Positions 1 through 5,742 of a DNA stretch of 11,156 nucleotides are shown piece by piece. Each line of letters opens with the position of its first letter. Positions within the stretch are counted from its first letter, which is position 1. A model generated the notes under the pieces. That model ran no database searches and was not told where the DNA came from. It was given only the letters and a program-made list of their open reading frames with translations. The DNA is from Candidatus Moraniibacteriota bacterium (GTDB lineage: Bacteria > Patescibacteriota > Minisyncoccia > Moranbacterales > UBA11712): NCBI GenBank assembly GCA_003157295.1, contig PMJF01000033.1:1-11156 (forward strand), in the 5' to 3' direction. The position numbers and the translations under genes are program-made.

Positions 1-51
1 GGAAAGTTATCCCATTTCTAGGGGAAAGAGACAATAAGCTAAAAAATTATT

Positions 52-798
52 ATGTCTATCGAAAAAATACAAAAAGAGCGTGGAATATCCGAAGGCGACA
101 GCGTTCTCGACAAGGCGCAGTTTGCGATCTACGGTGAGATATATGAGCGAGATTACGATTTTTATTCAAAGGCTCTCGATCTTGACGAGGACGGGTTGCG
201 GGGGAAGAGAATTCTTGATATTGGCGCGGGTTCCGCCATTTTTGCCAAAGAAGCCCAGAAAAAGAATATCGATGTGACAGCCATTGATCCCATGTACGGT
301 TTGGAAGACGGAATTAAAATTCTGAAGACGGCGGGCAAGAAAAAATATCCGGAGCCGGCAAAGAGCGTTGAAGAACAAAGGGAAAGAAAAAAATGGCTTC
401 CGAAAGCGGCTTGCGCCATCGGCAAGGATATGCCCTTTCGGGAAAATCATTTCGACACGGAAATTTGCATGCTATCATCGTTCTTTTATTCGGAAAATGA
501 TCAAGATTTAAGTGACAATTTAAAAGAGGCGATGCGGGTCTTAAAGACCGGCGGGAAGCTGTATATTTATCCTTTTTTGCCCTTGGCGGTCAACAAGGAA
601 GTTTCCGTTATGAATCAGCGCGATATAAATGGATCTGCTGACGCGCTCACTCAAGAATTTTTCCGAACTCTCGAATACATGAGAAGAGATGGAGCCATAA
701 ATTATTTCATCAACTATCCAAAAAATCCCCCTAATGAGAAAGGCTTTTCGGAAGCCGGTTATATTTTGATTGAGAAATTATCAATTAAAAAAGTGTAA
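52..798 (+). CDS. Class I SAM-dependent methyltransferase, substrate unknown
   Basis: A 248 aa cytosolic protein with a Rossmann-type methyltransferase core. Seen: motif I ILDIGAGSA at residues 54-62 (SAM-binding glycine loop), an acidic end of strand 2 at TAIDP (76-80), MPFRENHFDTEIC at 127-139 in the place of motif II/III, and EAMRVLKTGGKLYIYP at 159-174, the usual post-motif 'E..RVLKPGG' segment with Thr in place of Pro. This is the Methyltransf_11/25 layout. A charged insert (about 94-118) separates strands 2 and 3. The ATG at 52 is the first start in frame; an AGGGGAAAGAG stretch lies about 20 bases upstream, too far for a typical SD. The substrate (small molecule, lipid, RNA or protein) cannot be told from sequence. 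The gene stands alone on its strand and ends at a hairpin shared with the convergent pair downstream. Family confident, function unknown. Confidence 0.85.
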   Translation: MSIEKIQKERGISEGDSVLDKAQFAIYGEIYERDYDFYSKALDLDEDGLRGKRILDIGAGSAIFAKEAQKKNIDVTAIDPMYGLEDGIKILKTAGKKKYPEPAKSVEEQRERKKWLPKAACAIGKDMPFRENHFDTEICMLSSFFYSENDQDLSDNLKEAMRVLKTGGKLYIYPFLPLAVNKEVSVMNQRDINGSADALTQEFFRTLEYMRRDGAINYFINYPKNPPNEKGFSEAGYILIEKLSIKKV

Positions 799-811
799 AT
801 CCCAATAAATT

Positions 812-834
812 GAGGCACCACGTGGTGGTGCCTC
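812..834. terminator. Hairpin between convergent genes, probable terminator
   Basis: A perfect 10-bp stem GAGGCACCAC / GTGGTGCCTC with a 3-base loop lies 13 bases after the methyltransferase stop and 31 bases beyond the stop of the convergent 98 aa gene. The tract after it is TTGTTGT on the plus strand and AATTTATT on the minus strand, so the T-run is imperfect both ways. Termination in either direction is inferred from the strong stem and its position between two convergent gene ends. Confidence 0.6.
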
Positions 835-865
835 TTGTTGTCTGTCGGTTCTGATCAGGCGCTGC

Positions 866-1162
866 TTAGTTCCTTGCAGCTCTTTGGGGTCTTTTAGCTT
901 TTTTTGCTGCGTTAAATATCCAGGGACGGGGACGCCGGTTGTTCTCCTGAATAAAAACTTTGAAATCGGCGTTGAGCTCCCCTTTGCTCCTTTGCAAATA
1001 TGCCACCCAGGCATGATTAGGAGCTTCATACATGAAACGGGGTTCGCCATCGGCGCACAGGTATTCGCTGCTTTCTCCAAGTTTCGCGGCCAGCACATCG
1101 TTTGTATGCTGATCTCGCGGCTCAATCAGATAGCGGTAATATTTCAGCTCCTTTTTTTTCAT
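866..1162 (-). CDS. Hypothetical 98 aa basic protein
   Basis: I do not recognise a family. The 98 aa product starts with a lysine-rich segment (MKKKELKYYRYLIEP), has an aromatic middle (EAPNHAWVAYLQ, about 46-57) and ends in a basic tail rich in Lys and Arg (from NNRRPRPW at 74 to the end), which would suit nucleic-acid binding. There is no signal peptide or membrane helix. The ATG at 1162 is chosen because a very strong SD, GGAGGAAGGAG (1164-1174, minus strand), lies directly before it. That SD begins just after the stop codon of the upstream 167 aa gene, so the two genes are almost certainly co-transcribed and probably translationally coupled. The strong SD and the uninterrupted frame argue for a real gene; the overlapping plus-strand and other minus-strand frames have no such support. 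Confidence 0.7.
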   Translation of the reverse strand: MKKKELKYYRYLIEPRDQHTNDVLAAKLGESSEYLCADGEPRFMYEAPNHAWVAYLQRSKGELNADFKVFIQENNRRPRPWIFNAAKKAKRPQRAARN

Positions 1163-1163
1163 A

Positions 1164-1174
1164 CTCCTTCCTCC
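1164..1174 (-). promoter_or_regulatory. Very strong Shine-Dalgarno of the 98 aa gene
   Basis: On the minus strand GGAGGAAGGAG sits between the TGA of the 167 aa gene (1175-1177) and the ATG at 1162. It fixes the start of the 98 aa gene and suggests re-initiation by ribosomes leaving the upstream gene. Confidence 0.8.
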
Positions 1175-1678
1175 TCAAAGGCTTGCGAAAAAATTAAAGG
1201 CCGTCTCCGGAGTGAGCCGCTTGGGTAGATCAAAAGCAGAGCGGAACACCCGGACAACCATGTCGCGATCGTGTCTTACAGGAAATTGCAGCAGCGAGGA
1301 AAATTGAAGGGACAGGAGGCTCGGCATTTTTCCGCCTGCATAACCAATCAGTTTTTCCTGGCAGCTCTGCTGAGTGCAAGAAGCGAATAAATGGCTGATT
1401 GAATAGCCGTCCCGGCTGTTACCGAGTGCCGCAAAGAAGGCAAGCGGATTCGTTTGGCATTGCGGGCACATTCTTTTCGAAGTCCGATCTTCACCTCTTG
1501 AAATCAGCCATTCGAGCTGAAGATTAAGGCGGTTTTTTACCCTAGGGTTATTTCTTTGAATGATGTCCAAAAGATTTACGAGCCAGGGATAATTGACGAA
1601 CATTAAAACTTCGATGGCTTTACCCTGGCGCCTACCGCTTTGAAGGAAATACGGGCTGCTAGGCGAATATTCGACCAA
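1175..1678 (-). CDS. Four-cysteine protein with an ExoX C-terminal-like N-terminus
   Basis: A 167 aa protein of unknown function. Residues 13-40 (QSGRRQGKAIEVL...NYPWLVNLLDII) follow the pattern 'G+.+GK.IE.L...+P.YL.WLL' seen in the small C-terminal domain of ExoX-like exonucleases and in DUF3820 proteins; this is a pattern match from memory, not a search. CPQC at 71-74 and CTQQSC at 101-106 give four cysteines that could bind one zinc, though CxxxxC is not the classic ribbon spacing. The start is TTG at 1678, supported by GGGGGAAGG (1683-1691) four bases before it. A later in-frame ATG (Met27) would cut the ExoX-like segment. First gene of a two-gene unit with its own promoter; the 98 aa gene follows 12 bases on. 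The pair is convergent with the methyltransferase and divergent from the sigma-2-like gene. No nuclease catalytic residues are visible, so a nucleic-acid-binding accessory role is the most that can be suggested. Confidence 0.7.
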   Translation of the reverse strand: MVEYSPSSPYFLQSGRRQGKAIEVLMFVNYPWLVNLLDIIQRNNPRVKNRLNLQLEWLISRGEDRTSKRMCPQCQTNPLAFFAALGNSRDGYSISHLFASCTQQSCQEKLIGYAGGKMPSLLSLQFSSLLQFPVRHDRDMVVRVFRSAFDLPKRLTPETAFNFFASL

Positions 1679-1724
1679 TTTGCCTTCCCCCTTTATGCAA
1701 GATTTAAAGAACTTCCAACTCTAT

Positions 1725-1753
1725 TTTCTATCACTTTTTATCAGTTTAGTCAA
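1725..1753 (-). promoter_or_regulatory. Sigma-70-type promoter of the two-gene minus unit
   Basis: On the minus strand TTGACT (1748-1753) is followed after exactly 17 bases by TAGAAA (1725-1730). Transcription would start near 1718, giving a leader of about 40 bases that carries the strong SD of the 167 aa gene. The -35 box matches consensus at 5 of 6 positions and the -10 box at 4 of 6. Confidence 0.55.
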
Positions 1754-1770
1754 ATCATACCACTACCAAT

Positions 1771-1809
1771 TTGCTTCAAAAAAAAGACGATAACAAAATC
1801 TTATTGTTA
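1771..1809 (+). promoter_or_regulatory. Possible weak promoter and small inverted repeat before the 236 aa gene
   Basis: TTGCTT (1771-1776), a 17-base spacer and CAAAAT (1794-1799) form a weak promoter pair that would start transcription only a few bases before the ATG at 1812. A perfect 6-bp inverted repeat, TAACAA (1791-1796) / TTGTTA (1804-1809), overlaps the -10 position and would suit a small operator. No SD precedes the ATG, which fits a leaderless or near-leaderless message. The region is AT-rich, so chance matches are likely. Confidence 0.3.
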
Positions 1810-1811
1810 AA

Positions 1812-2522
1812 ATGAAAAGTTTCAAAGAAATTATTGGAAGTTTAAATGAATTATTATTTGCAAAACAACCTGCCAAAATAAGCAGCTCCTGGATTTACAA
1901 AAACGCACCTAGCATTTATCGCTTCATTTCGAAAAAAGTCAGGACTGAAATCGGCGATATCGATTGGGACAAAGTGGTTAGTAGCTTGAATAAAGATTTA
2001 CAAAAGAAATGGAATTGCCGGCACAGCAAAACTAAAAGACAATGGCAAGCGCTGAAATGGTACCGAAGCCGCAAGGAAGTTAACTTGGTACTAAAAAAAC
2101 ACAAAAATAAAATATATACTTTCTTATCTCCTCAGACCCCCGAAGACAGAAGCGCAAGAAACGCTATTTCTGTTGCACTTGTCAGAATTTCCCAAAAGGG
2201 CAATCTGTCAGCCAAGAAAGAAATAATCTCGCTTCTCAGGTTCATGGTCGATTACTGGGTCGAAAGCTTTCCCGTCTTATTTTCTTGGAAAGGATACGAA
2301 TCTGAGCTGGAAGATCAACTGGAAACATGCATCCGCCGCTATCGATTCACTGGCTCATTTACCACATATCTTTTCCGTTGCCTCGAATACAGAGGAAGAG
2401 GATTGAGGCCTCTTTGTTTATATTCACTGGATGAACAAATGCCCCTTGGTGAAAAGAGACGGATTGAAAATGTCGTCCAGGATCCCGAAACCAATGAAAT
2501 ACGCTTATACAAGCCATATTAG
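1812..2522 (+). CDS. Sigma-70 region 2-like protein without region 4
   Basis: A 236 aa cytosolic basic protein. The N-terminal part (about 22-67) has SSWIYKNAPSIYRFISKKVR and GDIDWDKVVSSL, a tryptophan-rich helical module of unknown role. Residues 116-206 look like a sigma region 2 fold: a helix with SQKGNLSAKKEIISLL (127-142), an acidic helix ESELEDQLETCIRRYR (163-178), TGSFTTYLFRCLEYRGRGL (180-198) and then YSLDE (204-208), matching the 'G.F.TYL...R..SLDE' order of sigma-70 and ECF factors. VVQDPETNE (221-229) recalls the acidic segment that follows region 2/3 in sigma factors, but the protein then ends, with no helix-turn-helix of region 4. The ATG at 1812 has no SD. Neighbours are the divergent four-cysteine gene and, past a hairpin and a new promoter, the SET gene. 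It may bind RNA polymerase core, or be a sigma-derived DNA-binding protein. The open frame is sure, the sigma relationship moderate. Confidence 0.7.
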   Translation: MKSFKEIIGSLNELLFAKQPAKISSSWIYKNAPSIYRFISKKVRTEIGDIDWDKVVSSLNKDLQKKWNCRHSKTKRQWQALKWYRSRKEVNLVLKKHKNKIYTFLSPQTPEDRSARNAISVALVRISQKGNLSAKKEIISLLRFMVDYWVESFPVLFSWKGYESELEDQLETCIRRYRFTGSFTTYLFRCLEYRGRGLRPLCLYSLDEQMPLGEKRRIENVVQDPETNEIRLYKPY

Positions 2523-2527
2523 ACCGT

Positions 2528-2602
2528 AAATGGGACGGTATACTGCCTTAAATGGTAAAATGGGACACACCCTTTCCTGTGTCCCATTTGTCCCATTTTT
2601 TT
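2528..2602 (+). terminator. Nested hairpin with T-run after the 236 aa gene
   Basis: The inner stem is a perfect 12-bp repeat, AAATGGGACACA (2558-2569) against TGTGTCCCATTT (2578-2589), with an 8-base loop. The 9-mer AAATGGGAC also occurs at 2528-2536, and its complement GTCCCATTT occurs twice in tandem (2581-2589 and 2590-2598), so an outer stem 2528-2536 / 2590-2598 can enclose the inner one. A run of seven T (2596-2602) follows. It sits just past the stop of the 236 aa gene and so probably terminates that message. The duplicated arms allow alternative pairings, more than a simple terminator needs. Confidence 0.65.
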
Positions 2603-2614
2603 CCGAATTTTACC

Positions 2615-2643
2615 TTGACCCGAGTGCCTTCGGCGCATATACT
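2615..2643 (+). promoter_or_regulatory. Sigma-70-type promoter of the SET gene
   Basis: TTGACC (2615-2620), a spacer of exactly 17 bases, and TATACT (2638-2643); each box differs from consensus at one position. Transcription would begin near 2650, leaving a leader of about 75 bases before the ATG at 2726. No clear stem or riboswitch is visible in that leader. Confidence 0.65.
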
Positions 2644-2725
2644 TGGAAATAGCCAAGATGCCCTTTAACGGCTTGCTCAAAACGAATTCCACAACCCGAC
2701 TGGTCAGCCAAAATGAAAAATTAAT

Positions 2726-3118
2726 ATGCATGACACAACAACAGAGTTTTCGTTTGTTCTTAAGCCCGCTGAACACGGCATAGGCGTTTTTGCAGCGCAC
2801 GATATCGCATCAGAAACTTACCTTCGAATTTTTGGTTCTGAAACCGAGAAAAATCCGGTTTCAGTTGTTAGAAATAAAAAGGATGTTCCTGATTTTTTCA
2901 GGCAGTATTGCGTTGATGAAGGGGAGATATTATATTGCCCCAAAGACTTTGGTTGCATGGAAGTCGGCTGGCACCTCAATCATTCAAAAACGCCTAACGC
3001 CTATCATCGCAATTTCGAGTACTATGCCTTGCGCGATATCAAGGAAGGAGAAGAAATCACAATTGACTATAATTCTCTCGAGGAACCCCAAGATTCCAAG
3101 AAAGATTATTACAAATAA
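2726..3118 (+). CDS. Stand-alone SET-domain protein
   Basis: A 130 aa protein that is essentially one SET domain, the fold of lysine methyltransferases that use SAM. Seen: HGIGVFAAHDI (17-27), the first SET strand pair ('GxGVFA'); WHLNHSKTPNAYH (82-94), matching the 'FxNHSCxPN' SAM-binding motif with Lys in place of Cys; and YALRDIKEGEEITIDYN (100-116), matching 'A.RdI..GEEltiDY', with Tyr115 in the place of the catalytic tyrosine. There is no post-SET cysteine cluster. The length is that of a minimal SET domain, as in small bacterial members. The ATG at 2726 is the only sensible start; an upstream ATG at 2712 meets TAA after three codons. The SD is weak. It has its own promoter and stands alone, so the substrate, presumably a lysine on a protein, cannot be inferred from neighbours. 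Confidence 0.88.
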   Translation: MHDTTTEFSFVLKPAEHGIGVFAAHDIASETYLRIFGSETEKNPVSVVRNKKDVPDFFRQYCVDEGEILYCPKDFGCMEVGWHLNHSKTPNAYHRNFEYYALRDIKEGEEITIDYNSLEEPQDSKKDYYK

Positions 3119-3219
3119 CCTCCTGAATCTGGAGTATAAGGTAATGATATTCCGAGTAAATATGCCAAACTTGCCTAAATAGCTTGAATTCCCTAAAATA
3201 ATTGGGTGAATCATTAAAA

Positions 3220-3225
3220 TATAAT
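3220..3225 (+). promoter_or_regulatory. -10 box placing transcription start at the ATG (leaderless)
   Basis: A perfect TATAAT lies five bases before the ATG at 3231, so transcription would begin at or very near the start codon. No good -35 box stands at the right distance and no SD is present. A leaderless message for the DUF5652 gene is inferred. Confidence 0.4.
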
Positions 3226-3230
3226 CATCT

Positions 3231-3491
3231 ATGCCGAAAATTTCCATTCTCAGCTATCTCCTCGCTCATCAATGGCTGATCGCCCTTGTCATCCTTTGGA
3301 CCCTTCCCTGGAAAGGAGTGGCTCTTTGGAAAGCGGCCAGAAATCGGAGCATTGCATGGTTTGTGGTGCTTTTTCTCATCAACACGCTGGGGCTTCTTGA
3401 GATCATTTACGTCTTTTTCTTTTCCCGAGAAAAGTCTGCGGCGGCTGTCGAAGCGGACGTCAAGAATAGCATCGAGAAAAAAATAATTTGA
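3231..3491 (+). CDS. DUF5652 family two-helix membrane protein
   Basis: An 86 aa integral membrane protein. Two hydrophobic helices, about 8-26 and 42-64, flank the conserved-looking segment WTLPWKGVALWKAARNRSI (23-41). The second helix contains NTLGLLEIIYVFFF (51-64). This WKG.ALW.AA...WF....NTLG.LEI.Y pattern is that of DUF5652, a small family common in Candidate Phyla Radiation genomes; I recognise it from memory. Function is unknown. The short charged C-terminal tail (65-86) is probably cytosolic, as is the basic loop between the helices only if the topology is reversed, so topology is left open. The gene ends 23 bases before the groS promoter and has its own putative -10 box. Family call fairly sure. 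Confidence 0.8.
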   Translation: MPKISILSYLLAHQWLIALVILWTLPWKGVALWKAARNRSIAWFVVLFLINTLGLLEIIYVFFFSREKSAAAVEADVKNSIEKKII

Positions 3492-3513
3492 TATATGCGG
3501 ACAGGTGCAATTA

Positions 3514-3542
3514 TTGACAGATCGCGCGCGAAAGGATAAAAT
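3514..3542 (+). promoter_or_regulatory. Sigma-70-type promoter of groS
   Basis: A perfect -35 box TTGACA (3514-3519), a spacer of exactly 17 bases containing GCGCGCG, and TAAAAT (3537-3542). Transcription would start near 3549, about 32 bases before the groS ATG. No CIRCE-type inverted repeat (TTAGCACTC family) is visible, so HrcA control is not supported. Confidence 0.75.
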
Positions 3543-3580
3543 GAAGACTGTCAATGGAATAATTTTTAACCTTATTTGAG

Positions 3581-3856
3581 ATGAAAAACACACCGACTAT
3601 CCAGCCCTTGGGAGAGAATGTTTTGATCGAACCGCTGAAAGCCGACGCTAAGACCGCCAGCGGGATCGTTCTGCCTGACACGAGCGAAGAAAAGCCTCAA
3701 GAAGGAATGGTGATCGCGACCGGAGACGACAAGAAAATTAAGGTCAAAAAGGGCCAGAAGATCATCTACTCAAAATATTCCGGAAATGAGATCAAGGTGG
3801 GGGAGAAGGAGTATTTGCTAGTAAAGAACGAGGATATCCTGGCCATCATAAAGTAG
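3581..3856 (+). CDS. groS: Co-chaperonin GroES (Cpn10)
   Basis: A 91 aa GroES, close to the usual 95-97 aa. It forms the heptameric lid that closes the GroEL cage and helps cytosolic proteins fold. Seen: the opening PLGENVLIEPLKAD (9-22), the mobile loop that contacts GroEL ending in SGIVLPDTSEEKPQEG (27-42), and the C-terminal sequence YSKYSGNEIKVGEKEYLLVKNEDILAII (63-90, split here as domain strands), all in standard order. The ATG at 3581 is preceded by only a weak TTGAG. It has its own consensus-like promoter and a terminator 28 bases after the stop, so it is a single-gene unit. Unusually, no groL follows: the next gene lies on the opposite strand. GroEL is presumably encoded elsewhere. 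Confidence 0.97.
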   Translation: MKNTPTIQPLGENVLIEPLKADAKTASGIVLPDTSEEKPQEGMVIATGDDKKIKVKKGQKIIYSKYSGNEIKVGEKEYLLVKNEDILAIIK

Positions 3857-3879
3857 TTTGATCATAAAATTCGCGACAA

Positions 3880-3909
3880 AAAAGTCCCGCTTATATGTGG
3901 GATTTTTTT
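3880..3909. terminator. Bidirectional intrinsic terminator between groS and the rhodanese gene
   Basis: The stem TCCCGC (3885-3890) / GTGGGA (3897-3902), with one G-T wobble and a 6-base loop TTATAT, is extended by an A-run on the left (3878-3883) that can pair with the T-run on the right (3903-3909). The T-run serves groS on the plus strand; the complement of the A-run serves the convergent rhodanese gene on the minus strand. Confidence 0.82.
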
Positions 3910-3938
3910 CATTCACCTATATTCGAAATGATCGCGTC

Positions 3939-4754
3939 TTATTCCACTTTCCCTCCCGCGGTTTTCCAGGCATCGAATCCGCCTTCCAGAAAATAAGCGT
4001 TGAAAAAGTTTAGATCAAACAATGTGACGACCGCTTTTTTGGCCTCATCCTCATTTCCACTATATACAACCACTTTTTTTACCTTTGATATTCCATCCTG
4101 ATTTTTCTCCAGTTCCGTGAAGGGGACACTTAGCGCTCCCGCAATATGGCTAGTCTGAAAATCGGATGCGCTTCTTATATCCAAAAATTGGACGATATCT
4201 CCGCCCGCATTCAAATCCTGAGCCAATTCCCCAACGCTTATTTTTTTTACCTTATTTGCGTTTTCGTCGGAACTGCTGCTTGAAACGAGAGGGAATCCCT
4301 GATTTCTCCAGGCGGTTATTCCATCCTGAAGATATTTTGCGTTGGGAAAACCCGCCGCTATCAATTCGTTGGTTTTTTGGGCCATTTCATAAATATTATC
4401 GCCCTGATTCAAAAGAATGACACTTGAGGTCTTTTCCGCTCCGGATGATCTCAGGCTCTCGCCATTTATTTTTTCGGCGCTTGTGTTTTCTGAAGCAATA
4501 ATATGACCTTTCTCAAAATCGCCGGCTGAGCGCATATCGATAACGAATATTTTTTCTTTATTCTTTAATTTACTAAAAAGATCTTCGGAAGTTATCGAAG
4601 GCGCCTGCAGGATCTCCGCATTTATCTTCGCTTCAGGGTCATTTTTCTTGCTGCCGATCCCGCCGACAAAAGGACGCGCTAACGTCCAGACGATAATGAG
4701 AGCGATCAGAACAAAACCAATGATGAAGATTTTATTTTGTTTTTTTTCTTTCAT
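3939..4754 (-). CDS. Membrane-anchored tandem rhodanese-like protein, no cysteines
   Basis: A 271 aa protein with a basic N-terminus (MKEKKQNK), one membrane helix (about 9-26) and two rhodanese-like domains. The charge pattern predicts the domains lie outside the cytoplasm. Domain 1 (about 52-156) has FVIDMRSAGDFEKGHI (70-85) and YLQDGITAWRNQGFPL (141-156). Domain 2 (about 170-271) has FLDIRSASDFQTSHIAGAL (190-208) and FLEGGFDAWKTAGG (255-268). These are the CH2A-like and C-terminal rhodanese motifs. Active rhodaneses carry a cysteine at the start of the active-site loop; here the loops read LNQGDN (115-120) and YSGNED (231-236), and the whole protein contains no cysteine. It is therefore predicted to be unable to transfer sulfur and may bind proteins or small ligands. 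Last gene of the minus cluster, 22 bases after fmt, with no SD. A serine-rich linker (158-162) joins the domains. Confidence 0.88.
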   Translation of the reverse strand: MKEKKQNKIFIIGFVLIALIIVWTLARPFVGGIGSKKNDPEAKINAEILQAPSITSEDLFSKLKNKEKIFVIDMRSAGDFEKGHIIASENTSAEKINGESLRSSGAEKTSSVILLNQGDNIYEMAQKTNELIAAGFPNAKYLQDGITAWRNQGFPLVSSSSSDENANKVKKISVGELAQDLNAGGDIVQFLDIRSASDFQTSHIAGALSVPFTELEKNQDGISKVKKVVVYSGNEDEAKKAVVTLFDLNFFNAYFLEGGFDAWKTAGGKVE

Positions 4755-4776
4755 TATGCTGGTAAAATACGCTTAT

Positions 4777-5727
4777 TCAGCCGGCCATCGTGAAATCCGG
4801 ATATCCTCTTTGAAAATCATCTATGCCTACCGCTTTTTTTCCTTCAAGCTGAACTTTTTTCAAAAAGACCACCCCTTTCCCGGTCTGAACGGCATATTTG
4901 TGATTATATTCTATAACTTTTCCCGGTTTTGCGCCACTTGGAGCGGCTGGATCGATCTCGATCTCGACCAGTTTGATCCTCCGGGTATCATTTTTCAGCT
5001 TTACAACCGCATATACTTCCGGCCAGGGCTGAAAAGCCCGCCACTGGTTGAATATTTCTCGAGCCGTTTTTTTCCAGTCGACGAGTCCGTTTTCACGTTT
5101 GATCGGATGACAGTAAGACGCCGACTTCTCGTTTTGCTTCTCTGGTTTTATTTCTCCGGAAAGCCACTGAGGAATATTTTCGACGAGAATCTTCGCTCCG
5201 AGACACGATAATTTTTTCGTCAATGTTTCAGTTGTATCCATATCTGAAATTTGTATCGATTTTTGCTTCAAAATATCTCCGTCATCCATTTTTTCGCTCA
5301 TCAGCATCAACGTCACGCCGGTTTCTTTTTCTCCCGCCAATATCGCGTTTTGAATAGGGGATGCTCCCCGAAATTTCGGAAGAAGGGAGGCGTGAACATT
5401 GAGACATCCGAATTTGGGAATTTCCAAAATTTCCTGGGGAAGAATTTTTCCGTAGGCCGCGACAACAATCAAATCCGGATTAATTTCTCTTATATTCACC
5501 GCGGCTTCTTCGTCTTTCAGGCTGTCCGGCTGAAACACCTTGATCTTGTTATCAAGGGCCATTTTTTTCACCGGCGAAAAAGAAATTTCCCGCTTTCGCC
5601 CGATCTTTTTGTCCGGCTGGGTAAAGACAGAAATGATATTATATCCATTTTTGAGAAGTTCGCCTAAAATATCCGCCGCGAAGGGCGGCGTACCCATAAA
5701 GATAATTTTTGCTTTTTTAGCTTCCAA
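4777..5727 (-). CDS. fmt: Methionyl-tRNA formyltransferase
   Basis: Transfers a formyl group from 10-formyl-THF to Met-tRNA(fMet), allowing formyl-Met initiation. The 316 aa length is normal (E. coli 315). Seen: N-terminal Rossmann start KIIFMGTPPFA (7-17); catalytic triad Asn110 and His112 in LNVHASLLPKFRGASPIQ (109-126) and Asp148 in MDDGDIL (147-153); and the C-terminal OB-fold domain from about 207, with FQPWPEVYA (232-240) and GYPDF near the end. The start is TTG at 5727, with only a purine-rich AAAGAAAAAG before it. It is the only start codon between the def stop, which is in the same frame six codons earlier, and Met11; starting at Met11 would remove the first strand. The gene follows def by 15 bases and is co-transcribed with it and priA, a common bacterial arrangement. 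FolD, encoded nearby, helps make its donor. Confidence 0.97.
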   Translation of the reverse strand: MEAKKAKIIFMGTPPFAADILGELLKNGYNIISVFTQPDKKIGRKREISFSPVKKMALDNKIKVFQPDSLKDEEAAVNIREINPDLIVVAAYGKILPQEILEIPKFGCLNVHASLLPKFRGASPIQNAILAGEKETGVTLMLMSEKMDDGDILKQKSIQISDMDTTETLTKKLSCLGAKILVENIPQWLSGEIKPEKQNEKSASYCHPIKRENGLVDWKKTAREIFNQWRAFQPWPEVYAVVKLKNDTRRIKLVEIEIDPAAPSGAKPGKVIEYNHKYAVQTGKGVVFLKKVQLEGKKAVGIDDFQRGYPDFTMAG

Positions 5728-5742
5728 GTCTTTTTCTTTAGG

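Noticed and set aside
781..1125. Minus-strand open frame of 114 codons overlapping the 98 aa gene
   Set aside because: It has no SD, and its sequence would run through the intergenic hairpin. The 98 aa frame has a near-perfect SD and coupling to the upstream gene.
884..1228. Plus-strand open frame of 114 codons opposite the two-gene unit
   Set aside because: It crosses both genes of the minus unit and their junction, has no SD or promoter, and its product has no recognisable motif. It reads as a shadow.
2519..2800. Minus-strand open frame of 93 codons across the hairpin region and the start of the SET gene
   Set aside because: It overlaps the nested hairpin, the SET promoter and the SET N-terminus, and shows no family motif. 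It is more likely chance.
3119..3150. Small CTCC/GGAG hairpin after the SET gene as a terminator
   Set aside because: The stem is only four base pairs and no T-run follows; too weak to call.
2790..3182. Plus-strand open frame of 130 codons overlapping the SET gene in another frame
   Set aside because: The SET frame contains all the SET motifs; the alternative frame has none and no start signal.
4648..5211. Plus-strand open frame of 187 codons opposite fmt and the rhodanese start
   Set aside because: It lies opposite the well-supported fmt gene and the fmt-rhodanese junction, and its product shows no motif. It is a shadow of low-stop antisense sequence.
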